The notes under the pieces were generated by a model that did not search any database, was not told where the DNA came from, and saw nothing but the letters and a program-made list of their open reading frames with translations. From CAVSIS01 sp963814875 (GTDB taxonomy: Bacteria > Acidobacteriota > Thermoanaerobaculia > Thermoanaerobaculales > Sulfomarinibacteraceae): a stretch of 60,839 nucleotides of DNA. The position numbers were made by a program, and so were the translations under genes. Shown here piece by piece: positions 8,844 through 16,002 of this stretch (positions are counted from its first letter, which is position 1; every line of letters starts with the position of its first letter). Location of the stretch: contig CAWFFJ010000013.1 in the NCBI GenBank assembly GCA_963814875.1, positions 1 through 60,839 on the forward strand. The letters are read 5' to 3'.

Positions 8844-10385
8844 TCAGATCACGGGATCGATGGTGGGTGGTTCGCCTCCGCCGGGCGGGAGGCGCTCGAT
8901 GATGAGCAGCGTGGCATCGTCGTTCAGCGGCCGGCCGACGACGAAGTGCTCGACCGCCGCGAGCAGCCCTTCGCAGGCCGCGTCGGCCGTGGGCTGGGAC
9001 AAACCGGCGAACACCTCCGCGACCCGCTCCACGCCGAACTCCTCCTCGCTCGCGTTCTCCGCCTCGGTCAACCCGTCGGTGTAGAGGGCGACGAGGTCAC
9101 CGGGTCCGAGCGAAAGCGTGCTTTCGGTGTAACGGGCCGCGGGCAGGATGCCCAGCGGCAGGCCGCCGGAGTCGATCTGCTCGATCGAGCCGTCGGCGCG
9201 GCGGATGAGGATCGGGCAGTGGCCCGCGTTGACCGCAGTCAGGGTGCCGTCGGGCGCGAACCGGATCAGCGCCATGGTGGCGAAGCGGTTGTCGGCCGTG
9301 GCACCGGAGAGGTAGCGGTTGAGCCGGGTCGCAATCTCGGCGAGCGAGATCTTCTCCTCGGAGAGCAACCGGATCCCGCTGTGAACGCCGGAGGCGAGCA
9401 TTCCCGCGCCGACACCCTTGCCGGACACGTCGGTGACGGTGACCAGCAGCGCACCGTCACGCACCAGTGCGTCGTAGGTGTCTCCCGCCACCTGGAGGCT
9501 CGGGCTCGAGCGACCCGCCAGCCGCCACCCTTCAAGCCGCGGGAAGCGCTGCGGGTAGAGGTGCGACTGGATGACCGCCGCGACCTCGAGCTCGCGGCGC
9601 ATTCGCTCACGCTCGAGCGACTCGCTGGTGAGACGCACGTACTCGAGGGCGACGGTGACCTGCACGGCGAACAGCTCGATCAGGCGGACGTCGTTGGTCG
9701 CGAAGGGCTCGGTACCCGCGCGCGCCTCTTTGTGGGCGGCGACAACGACACCGAGCACGCTACCTTCGCTCTCCAACGGCACCGCCACGACGTCATCGCT
9801 GACCAGCTCCTTCAACCACACGCCATGCAGCTCGCGGTCGCTGATTGCGGGCGTCCCGAAGCTCGCAACACACTCCGCGGTCTCGGGCTCGGCGCCGAGG
9901 TAGAGCTGGGCCGAACGCACCCCGAGCAGGGCCACCAGGTGGGCGATGAGCTCCTCGGCGAGCCGACCACGATCCAGGATGCCGCCGATGGAGGTCACGA
10001 TCGACCGCACCGCCTCGAGCTCCCACAGCCGGAAACGCTCGTCGAAGCGGGTACGCTTGAGCTCCTCGCGCAACGTGAAAGCACGCAGCGCGAGCCGAGC
10101 CGCGTCCATCACGGTGTCGTCGACCCGCTCCGGGCGCAGCAGCCGGAGCTCCCAGGCGTGCTCGTCGCCGCCAATGACGAGAGACGTCCAACCGTCGGTA
10201 GACTCCTCGAGGCTGCGGGAGGCGCTCCGCGGCCACCGCGCGGCCACCTGGCCACCGCGCCGCAGCACGCCGACCCCGGAGCCGGTCTCCTCCAGCACAG
10301 ACCGAATCACCTCTTCGGGTGCCTGGGGGCTGGCGGGACCGCTCATCGCCTGATCGGCGATGCGCAGCAGGTCACGAAGGGACAT
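8844..10385 (-). CDS. RsbU-like PP2C (SpoIIE-type) serine phosphatase with GAF domain
   Basis: 513 residues. The N-terminal ~110 residues are uncharacterised; a GAF-like sensor spans roughly 120-260 (LGVRSAQLYLG, SDDVVAVPLES). After a linker helix (about 262-285), a SpoIIE/PP2C domain begins near 290 with VAGDTYDALV, VTDVSGKGVGAGMLAS, GHCPILIRR, YTDGLTEAEN and the metal-binding DDATLL at the end. Such phosphatases dephosphorylate a STAS antagonist and thereby release a sigma factor or output partner. Its start lies 14 bases inside the upstream STAS gene, so translation is coupled. It is the last gene of the partner-switch operon and would add the environmental input through GAF. Confidence 0.88.
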   Translation of the reverse strand: MSLRDLLRIADQAMSGPASPQAPEEVIRSVLEETGSGVGVLRRGGQVAARWPRSASRSLEESTDGWTSLVIGGDEHAWELRLLRPERVDDTVMDAARLALRAFTLREELKRTRFDERFRLWELEAVRSIVTSIGGILDRGRLAEELIAHLVALLGVRSAQLYLGAEPETAECVASFGTPAISDRELHGVWLKELVSDDVVAVPLESEGSVLGVVVAAHKEARAGTEPFATNDVRLIELFAVQVTVALEYVRLTSESLERERMRRELEVAAVIQSHLYPQRFPRLEGWRLAGRSSPSLQVAGDTYDALVRDGALLVTVTDVSGKGVGAGMLASGVHSGIRLLSEEKISLAEIATRLNRYLSGATADNRFATMALIRFAPDGTLTAVNAGHCPILIRRADGSIEQIDSGGLPLGILPAARYTESTLSLGPGDLVALYTDGLTEAENASEEEFGVERVAEVFAGLSQPTADAACEGLLAAVEHFVVGRPLNDDATLLIIERLPPGGGEPPTIDPVI

Positions 10386-10740
10386 CGACCCCGAGCTCGG
10401 ACCGCGCGGTCCGGCGGTCAGGATAGATCGTGGCGTACTGGACGAGGCCCATGATCTCGAAGGTCTTCGCTATCGTCGGGGTGAGGTTGCAGAACGCCAA
10501 CCGACCGTTGTCCTCGATCAGCTTCTCCATGATCTCGAGCAGGATCGAGACACCGATGGAGTTGATAATACGAGTTCCGTCGAGGTCGATCAGGAGCGTT
10601 CGAACACCACGTCCGAGCAGGTCCTGTGCGACGTCTGCAATCGCCTGCCCACCCTCGTTGTTGATGTAGCCTGCGGCCGAAATGACGCCCACCCCATCAC
10701 TCACGACATCGGCCGAGAGCCTGATCGTCTCGTTGCTCAT
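10372..10740 (-). CDS. STAS-domain anti-sigma factor antagonist (RsbV/SpoIIAA-like)
   Basis: 122 residues, single STAS domain. The conserved centre is DLDGTRIINSIGVSILLEI, in which the serine of NSIG corresponds to the phosphorylation site of SpoIIAA/RsbV. The ATG at 10740 is chosen because it forms an ATGA overlap with the stop of the preceding kinase gene; longer upstream reading lies inside that gene. Expected cycle: phosphorylated by the RsbW-like kinase next door, dephosphorylated by the RsbU-like phosphatase downstream. Confidence 0.88.
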   Translation of the reverse strand: MSNETIRLSADVVSDGVGVISAAGYINNEGGQAIADVAQDLLGRGVRTLLIDLDGTRIINSIGVSILLEIMEKLIEDNGRLAFCNLTPTIAKTFEIMGLVQYATIYPDRRTARSELGVDVPS

Positions 10741-11153
10741 GGCGCATTCTCCACATACTTCGACATCCGTACCAGAGTTAGCCCTGGCTCCGATCGGATC
10801 TGCACCTCGTCCATGAGCTCGCGGATGAGGGTCAGCCCCCAGCCGCGCTTCGGAGTGCAACCGAACTTCCGTGAGGAGCCGTCGACTGGCGGGTCCTCCG
10901 GGTTGAAGCCGGCGCCATGATCCTCGACCTCGATGATGAGCCGAGGGCGAGCCCCGTCGTTGTGCCCGGCCAGCCTCACCACCATCGAGCCTCCCCCGTG
11001 CTCAATCGCGTTCAGACAGGCCTCGACAACGGCGACACTGACGGCCTCGACGCGGGTCTGATCCATGCCCAAGGCAGCTCCGACGGTCTCGACTGCCTTT
11101 GCAGCCACCAGCTCCACGTTCGGCACCACGGGAAGGTGCAGCTCGACCTCCAT
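10737..11153 (-). CDS. RsbW-like serine kinase / anti-sigma factor (HATPase_c)
   Basis: 138 residues, compact GHKL ATPase. The N box is EACLNAIEHGG, the G1 box DHGAGFNPEDP and the G2 region RGWGLTLIRELMDEV. It belongs to the SpoIIAB/RsbW class that binds a sigma factor or other partner and phosphorylates the STAS antagonist. The ATG at 11153 removes a long arginine-rich upstream extension that is unlikely to be coding. It starts 20 bases after the small hydrophobic ORF and overlaps the STAS gene by 4 bases. No sigma factor is encoded nearby, so the target is not known. Confidence 0.87.
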   Translation of the reverse strand: MEVELHLPVVPNVELVAAKAVETVGAALGMDQTRVEAVSVAVVEACLNAIEHGGGSMVVRLAGHNDGARPRLIIEVEDHGAGFNPEDPPVDGSSRKFGCTPKRGWGLTLIRELMDEVQIRSEPGLTLVRMSKYVENAP

Positions 11154-11173
11154 ACCGTGCCCGACACCAAACG

Positions 11174-11329
11174 CTACAACTGTAGCAGAACCCTGGCGAG
11201 CGTCCAGGCAAGGTGAAGCTGCTGGGTGGGGATTGCGATGGGAAGTTGGAGGAGCTGGGCCGACGCAGTGCCGAGCACGACCGCGCCGAAAGCGCCGAGC
11301 GACAGTCGAAGGAGAGCCACGGACCTCAT
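11174..11329 (-). CDS. Small hydrophobic peptide, first ORF of the partner-switch operon
   Basis: 51 codons encoding one hydrophobic segment (about residues 3-25, LGAFGAVVLG) and a short leucine-rich tail, with only three arginines and no acidic residue. I include it because its ATG at 11329 is preceded by GGAGGTGG at good spacing and it ends 20 bases before the RsbW-like start on the same strand. It could be a single-pass membrane peptide acting on the partner switch or a leader peptide. No family is recognised, and chance is not excluded. Between 11330 and 11597 I see only an AT-rich patch (11540-11570), possibly the operon promoter. Confidence 0.4.
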   Translation of the reverse strand: MRSVALLRLSLGAFGAVVLGTASAQLLQLPIAIPTQQLHLAWTLARVLLQL

Positions 11330-11597
11330 CGAACCACCTCCAGTGCATCCTGGCAGCACGAAGCGTGCCAGCGACAGCACCTGAGTGACGTTCGGAGAAT
11401 GATGCAAATTGCGACATCAATCGGGAGGTACCAGGGCGCGTGTCGGCCTCACCGCTCCCGCCAACACCGGATGGTGAGACTGCCGGCGAGCCTTGAGGGC
11501 GCGGGCTCCGCGCTCCCTCCACCACCCATCAGATCTTCTCCTAATATTGGAAATAAATAATTTATGTCGCTTTCGTTCAAGCTTCTGCCGAGCGCCG

Positions 11598-13151
11598 TCA
11601 CGATCCTCGGCGGTTGCCCGTCACCTCGGCACCGACCACAGAAGCGGCGTTCCGCGACGCATCTTCTGGCGCCACGTTGCGTTTAGCAACATGCGTTGTA
11701 GAATGCAACATTCTTCGATAGAGCGTGCTGCGATCAATGCCCAGGATCCTCGCCGCGGCGGCGCGGTTCCCGCCCACCGAGCGCAGAACTCTCTGGACGT
11801 GGCGTCGCTCGACTTCTTCGAGGCTGAGCTGCTCCAACTCGCCCGCGGGCTCCGGCTCGAGGCCGTCCAGCCCGAGGTCGTCTGCAGTGATGGTCTGGCC
11901 GGGAGCGAGCGCGACGGCCGCCTGGATCACGTTTTCGAGCTCGCGCACGTTGCCGTGCCACGGGTGTGCCAGGAGCGCGGCGAGGGCGTCCCTCTCGAGC
12001 TGGAGCTCGGGGCGCCCGAACCGCTCTCCATAGACCTCGAGGAAGTGGCGAGCCAGTAGGGCAATGTCCGTTCGACGCTCGCGCAGCGGAGGAATCGTCA
12101 CCACCACCACACGCAGCCGGTAGTAGAGGTCACGACGGAACTCGCCCTCCTCGACCATCCGCTCGAGGTCACGGTTGGTGGCGGTCACCAGGCGGAGGTC
12201 GACCGGGATCCGCTCACGACCGCCCAGCCGCTCGAGCTCGCGCTCCTGGACGACCCGCAACAGCTTGGCCTGCAGGGTGAGCGTGAGATCGCCGACCTCG
12301 TCCAGGAACAGAGTGCCGCCATCGGCGAGCTCGATCTTGCCGAGCCGGCGCTGCACCCCGGTGGCGACTCCCTCCTCGATGCCGAACAGCTCGGACTCGA
12401 GCAGGCTCTCGGGCAGCGCGGCGCAGTTGAGCGGCACGAACGGCCCGCCGGAGCGCTGGGAGGAGCGGTGAATGAGCTGTGCCACGCGCTCCTTCCCGAC
12501 CCCGGACTCGCCGCGCAGCATCACGTTGACATCGGTCGGCGCCACCCGACGCACCAGCTCGAGGACCTCCCGGATCGCAGGCGCCTCGCCGACGAAACCC
12601 TCGCGGCGGGCGGTGTCGCGCAGGGCACGGTTTTCATCCTCGAGCCGCTGACGGTCGCGTTCGATGGCCGCCACGGTGCGGGAGGTGGCGACCGAGGCGG
12701 CGACCAGGCTGGCAAGAGAAAGCAGGAATCGCGAGTCGGCCTCCGAGAACGGCGTGCGCCCCTCGCGGGTCTCCTTGTCGCCGAGCACGACCAGCCCGAG
12801 CGTCCGCTGCTGCCACACCATGGGCGCCGCAAGCAGCTCGAAAGGCCCCTCGTCGGCGTTCCGCTGGACCCGCACCACCTGGCCGGCAGCAAGGGCCTCG
12901 AGGCGGTCGGCGGGCAGCAGCGCCCGCACTCTCTCCACCGACGGCGGGAGCCCGATCGCCCGGACCGCGACCTCGCCGCCGCCTGGGTGGAGGGTGGCCA
13001 CCAGCCCCACCCTTGCATCGAGGGTGCCGACCGCGCGCTGCAGCAGCTCCTCCGCCAACTCCTCCTCGCTGCGAACCCCTCCAAAGGTCAACGAGAAGTC
13101 GACCAGAGTCTCGAGCTGCAGCTCACGCCAGTTGCGGTCGAAGGTGCTCAT
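11598..13151 (-). CDS. GAF-AAA+-Fis transcription regulator lacking the GAFTGA motif
   Basis: 517 residues. A GAF domain spans about residues 15-170, an AAA+ ATPase about 195-430 with Walker A GESGVGKE and Walker B GGTLFLDEVGD, and a Fis-type HTH follows (NRAAAARILGIDRSTLYRR). Where sigma-54 activators carry GAFTGA, this protein has ELFGIEEGVATGVQ, so the loop that touches sigma-54 is altered; it may not act through sigma-54. A ~35-residue tail follows the HTH. I start at the ATG at 13151 because residues upstream of it look non-coding and a GAF region normally begins near the N-terminus. It lies directly upstream of the partner-switch operon on the same strand. Confidence 0.85.
   Translation of the reverse strand: MSTFDRNWRELQLETLVDFSLTFGGVRSEEELAEELLQRAVGTLDARVGLVATLHPGGGEVAVRAIGLPPSVERVRALLPADRLEALAAGQVVRVQRNADEGPFELLAAPMVWQQRTLGLVVLGDKETREGRTPFSEADSRFLLSLASLVAASVATSRTVAAIERDRQRLEDENRALRDTARREGFVGEAPAIREVLELVRRVAPTDVNVMLRGESGVGKERVAQLIHRSSQRSGGPFVPLNCAALPESLLESELFGIEEGVATGVQRRLGKIELADGGTLFLDEVGDLTLTLQAKLLRVVQERELERLGGRERIPVDLRLVTATNRDLERMVEEGEFRRDLYYRLRVVVVTIPPLRERRTDIALLARHFLEVYGERFGRPELQLERDALAALLAHPWHGNVRELENVIQAAVALAPGQTITADDLGLDGLEPEPAGELEQLSLEEVERRHVQRVLRSVGGNRAAAARILGIDRSTLYRRMLHSTTHVAKRNVAPEDASRNAASVVGAEVTGNRRGS
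11676..11709. promoter_or_regulatory. Pair of GTTG-N7-CAAC dyads inside the 3' end of the regulator gene
   Basis: Two 15-base dyads lie 4 bases apart: GTTGCGTTTAGCAAC (11676-11690) and GTTGTAGAATGCAAC (11695-11709), centre spacing 19 bases. The first has 5-bp perfect arms and the second 4-bp arms. Equal size and about two-turn phasing look like a tandem operator for a Fis-type dimer. They lie roughly 370 bases upstream of the small-ORF/rsbW start, so they could serve as enhancer sites for that operon. The role is inference. Confidence 0.45.
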
Positions 13152-13312
13152 AGCCCGTCCCCAGTGTAGAACGCAACTGCCCGGCGCAGGTTTTCGCAGC
13201 GCAGACACCGCCGGGTTCCCAGAGGCGCGAAGCCGAATCGCAGGTTTCGCCGCGACAGAATGGTGGCCATATGGTGATCCCGGATCTCTGGTCGCCGGTC
13301 GATGCGGATTCT

Positions 13313-13510
13313 CACCACCAAGACACCAAGCCACCAAGTGGGCGTTCAAGGCCAGGAGCCCGTTCCCAATCACGGTTCGCAGGGGGATCCACCGCGTGGG
13401 AACGCGATGGGGAAGAACTCAAGCCGCACCCGGAGCCCCGCCGCGCGCAGCGCGGCCCTGTCTCTGCGATGGCTTTGCGATGGCTTGGTGTCTGTGTGTC
13501 TTGGTGGTTC
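13313..13510. repeat. CACCAAG-type low-complexity inverted element
   Basis: The left arm (13313-13340) is built from CACCAAG units (CACCAAGACACCAAGCC). The right arm (13482-13510) carries the complement (GGCTTGGTGTCTGTG, then TCTTGGTGG). The centre is GC-rich with no gene. The 13152-13529 spacer otherwise shows nothing beyond the expected upstream region of the regulator. Confidence 0.6.
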
Positions 13511-13529
13511 AATCTCCGGCTCACGCGCG

Positions 13530-14498
13530 TCACCGGTCTCGGGCGGGGTCAGCTAGGAGTGTGTAGCTCATAGCGTCCACAGCGTCTGTCGGGCGGCGTG
13601 AAGCCCTGTCTTCGTTGCATTCTCGGCCCGTACTCGGAGTACTGCTCCTCGACTGCGCCTCAACAGGCCCTTCCCGGCGCTCCGAAATCCACCATCCATC
13701 TGTGAGCTGCACACTCCTAGCCGGGACGAACTCGACCTCGAACAGCTTCGGCCACAGCTTGCCGGTGATCAGGAAGTGCCCGCTCGCGGGGTTCCAGGCG
13801 ATGCCGTTCAAGACATCGACCCCCTCCCGCTCCGCCGTGGTGAGCAGGCCGGACGCATCGACGACGCCGGTCACCCTGCCGGTTGCGAGGTCGATGCGGA
13901 GGATTCTCTCCGAGCCCCAAACGTTGGCCCAGACCGATCCCTCGGCCCACTCGAGCTCATTGAGCGATCTCTGTGGCTCCCCGTCGAGAGTGACCGCGAT
14001 CCGGCCCAGCGGGGCGAAGGTCTTGGGGTCACGCAGGGTCAAGATGTCGCTGCCGTCGCTCATGACCAGCCGGGCGCCGTCGAAGGTCAGCCCCCATCCC
14101 TCGCCCTGGTAGCTCAGCTCTCCCAGCTTGCGCAGGTCGGGAAGCGACCAGATCAGCGCCCGCTGCTCCTGCCACGTGAGCTGGATCAGCTGATCGCCCA
14201 CCGGAGCGATGCCCTCGCCGAAGAGGTCGCCGGGCAGCCAGGCCTCGGTGCAGACGTCGCCGGTCCCGAGATCGATCCGCCGGACCCGCGACTCGCCGCG
14301 CTGGCCGGTGCTCTCGTAGAGCGCCCCGCCGACCACCACGAGGCCCTGGGTGAAGGCGTCGCGGTCGTGGGGCAGGACCCGCAGGACCTTGACACGGAGG
14401 TGCTCGACGGGAGGGCGCGGACCTGCCGCCGAGGCCACGCGCCACAGCCCGACAAGGCCGAGGGTCACCAGAACCACAACCAGATGCCGTCTGCGCAC
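13530..14498 (-). CDS. Glutaminyl-peptide cyclotransferase (Glu_cyclase_2 family) with altered C-terminus
   Basis: 322 residues as open. An N-terminal hydrophobic helix (about 5-25) suggests a membrane anchor or signal. The beta-propeller cyclase region includes RDAFTQGLVVVGG, YESTGQRGESRVR, LFGEGIAP, LIQLTWQEQRA, MSDGSD, LNELEWAEG, VWANVWGSERI and LNGIAWNPASGHFLITGKLW. The family converts N-terminal glutamine of exported peptides to pyroglutamate. The GTG at 14498 is chosen because upstream sequence looks non-coding and a GACAAT hexamer ends 6 bases before it. From about residue 260 the protein reads through a palindromic element (13553-13720), giving a ~60-residue tail unlike the family; the native stop was probably lost. 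Confidence 0.85.
   Translation of the reverse strand: MRRRHLVVVLVTLGLVGLWRVASAAGPRPPVEHLRVKVLRVLPHDRDAFTQGLVVVGGALYESTGQRGESRVRRIDLGTGDVCTEAWLPGDLFGEGIAPVGDQLIQLTWQEQRALIWSLPDLRKLGELSYQGEGWGLTFDGARLVMSDGSDILTLRDPKTFAPLGRIAVTLDGEPQRSLNELEWAEGSVWANVWGSERILRIDLATGRVTGVVDASGLLTTAEREGVDVLNGIAWNPASGHFLITGKLWPKLFEVEFVPARSVQLTDGWWISERREGPVEAQSRSSTPSTGRECNEDRASRRPTDAVDAMSYTLLADPARDR
13553..13720. mobile_element. 168-bp MITE-like element with 21-bp terminal inverted repeats
   Basis: Termini at 13553-13573 and 13700-13720 are inverted repeats matching at 19 of 21 positions; both outer ends begin CTAGGAGTGTG. There is no transposase inside. It occupies the 3' end of the glutaminyl cyclase gene, just after the expected domain end. 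Confidence 0.7.
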
Positions 14499-14504
14499 TG
14501 GGCG

Positions 14505-14510
14505 ATTGTC
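14505..14510 (-). promoter_or_regulatory. -10-like hexamer, leaderless start of the cyclase gene
   Basis: GACAAT read on the minus strand ends exactly 6 bases before the GTG at 14498. There is no Shine-Dalgarno, which fits a leaderless mRNA. Confidence 0.5.
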
Positions 14511-14721
14511 GCACGGTGAGGAACCCGCCGCAGTTCCATGGCTACCAGGATCTCTCCATTGCAACCAACGACGCGCGCAGCGCGTCAGAGGAGCCCGCAG
14601 GGCAGGGGCCCTCGGGAGCGTCTCGACATCCCAACCACCGTCAACAGCCTCTGCCCTGCTGGCTCCCGGGGCGTGACGCCGGACCCGATGCAGGGTAGGC
14701 TCGCTCGCGAAGGGGAGGCGC

Positions 14722-16002
14722 ATGCGGGTCCTCCTGGTCGACTTCAACCCCTTTGCCGCTGCCGTGACCCCGATCTCGCTGGGTCATCTCGGCGCGGTGC
14801 TCCGGCGGTCCGGTCACGAGGTGAAGGTCCTGAGCCTCGGGGCGACGAGCCGGTTCTCCCCGTCCGGTCTGGCGTCGTACCTCAGCGCATTCGCTCCCGC
14901 CCTGATCGGCTTCGGGGCCTACCAGCGCAACCTGCACCACGTCAGAGCCCTGGCCGGTCTGGCGAAACGGGTCCTCCCGGGCTGCCGGGTCGTGCTCGGT
15001 GGCCCCCAGGCGCTGTTCATGCCCGCCGAGGCGCTGGCGTCGATGCCGGAGGTCGACTTTCTCAGCCGCGGCGAGGGCGAGCTCACCATCGCGGCGATCG
15101 TCGAGGCCATTGCGGACGGCGATGACGGCACTCCGATTCCAGGCGTGACCTCGCGCCTGCCGGATGGGAGCACGGTGACGGCGCCGTTGCTCGAGGTGCC
15201 GCCAGACCTCGACGCGTACCCCTCGCCGTGGTTCGACGGCGTCCTCGACCCAGCGGACTGGGACGAAGCAGTGCTGCTGACCTCGCGCGGCTGCCCCCAC
15301 ACCTGCGCCTTCTGCATCACCCCGGCGGCGTGCGGGCGGCGCTACCGGGTCCACTCGGTGGAGCGCGTGCTCGACGAGATCGCGTTCATTGCCGCCCGCG
15401 GGGTTGAGCGGCTATGGTTCGCCGACCCGGACTTCTGCTGCCGGGAGTCCCGGGTCATGGCGCTGCTCGAGGGCGTGCTGCAGCGCGGCCTCAAGCTCGG
15501 GATGTGGCTCGAGACCCGGGCTGACATGGTCACATCGGAGCTGATCCGGCTGATGCAACGGGCTGGCGTGATGACCCTCGCGATGGGCCTCGAGAGCGCG
15601 TCGGACCGCGTCAGCCGCGGGCTCGACAAGCGGATCCGGCCGGATCAGGTCGCGGCGGCGGCGCGGTCCGCGCTCGCGGCGGGCCTCGACGTCGAGCTGT
15701 TCTCACAGTTTGCGCTGCCGGGCGAGGACTTCGACGACGCCATGGCGACGCTCGCGTTCGTCAGGGACTGCGGCGTGCCGGTGCGTGGTAACAGCAACGC
15801 CCAGCAGATGCAGCTCTACTTCGGCTCCGAGATCACCCGACGGCCTCGCGAGTACGGCGTGCGGCCGCTGCGGGAGTTCCCGCCGCACCTCTCTGTGGGC
15901 CCCGAGTTCGAGACCGAGTGGATGGACCGACGGGCGATCCGCGCGGTCAAGGCGGCATGGCAGGCCGCGTCCTCGGACGGCGGCAAGCGGGTGGTCTCGT
16001 GA
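14722..16002 (+). CDS. B12-binding-domain radical SAM protein
   Basis: 426 residues. A cobalamin-binding-like Rossmann region spans residues 1-130 (RVLLVDFNP, VVLGGPQALFMP, FLSRGEGE). A radical SAM barrel follows with the cluster motif CPHTCAFC at residues 191-198 (C191, C195, C198), then WFADPDFCC, LETRAD and MGLESASD. This matches class B-type enzymes, which methylate or rearrange unactivated carbons, but substrates vary widely. GGGGAGG lies before the ATG. The gene overlaps its partner by a GTGA junction and ends in a short charged tail rather than a recognisable C-terminal domain. A missing SPASM-like function may be supplied by the partner. Confidence 0.85.
   Translation: MRVLLVDFNPFAAAVTPISLGHLGAVLRRSGHEVKVLSLGATSRFSPSGLASYLSAFAPALIGFGAYQRNLHHVRALAGLAKRVLPGCRVVLGGPQALFMPAEALASMPEVDFLSRGEGELTIAAIVEAIADGDDGTPIPGVTSRLPDGSTVTAPLLEVPPDLDAYPSPWFDGVLDPADWDEAVLLTSRGCPHTCAFCITPAACGRRYRVHSVERVLDEIAFIAARGVERLWFADPDFCCRESRVMALLEGVLQRGLKLGMWLETRADMVTSELIRLMQRAGVMTLAMGLESASDRVSRGLDKRIRPDQVAAAARSALAAGLDVELFSQFALPGEDFDDAMATLAFVRDCGVPVRGNSNAQQMQLYFGSEITRRPREYGVRPLREFPPHLSVGPEFETEWMDRRAIRAVKAAWQAASSDGGKRVVS

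Noticed and set aside
8592..10454. 620-residue open frame on the plus strand
   Set aside because: Antisense to the RsbU-like phosphatase; no recognisable motif.
11671..11690. TGGCGCCACGTTGC as a sigma-54 promoter near the dyads
   Set aside because: The GG to GC spacing is 9 rather than 10, and the site lies inside the regulator coding sequence.
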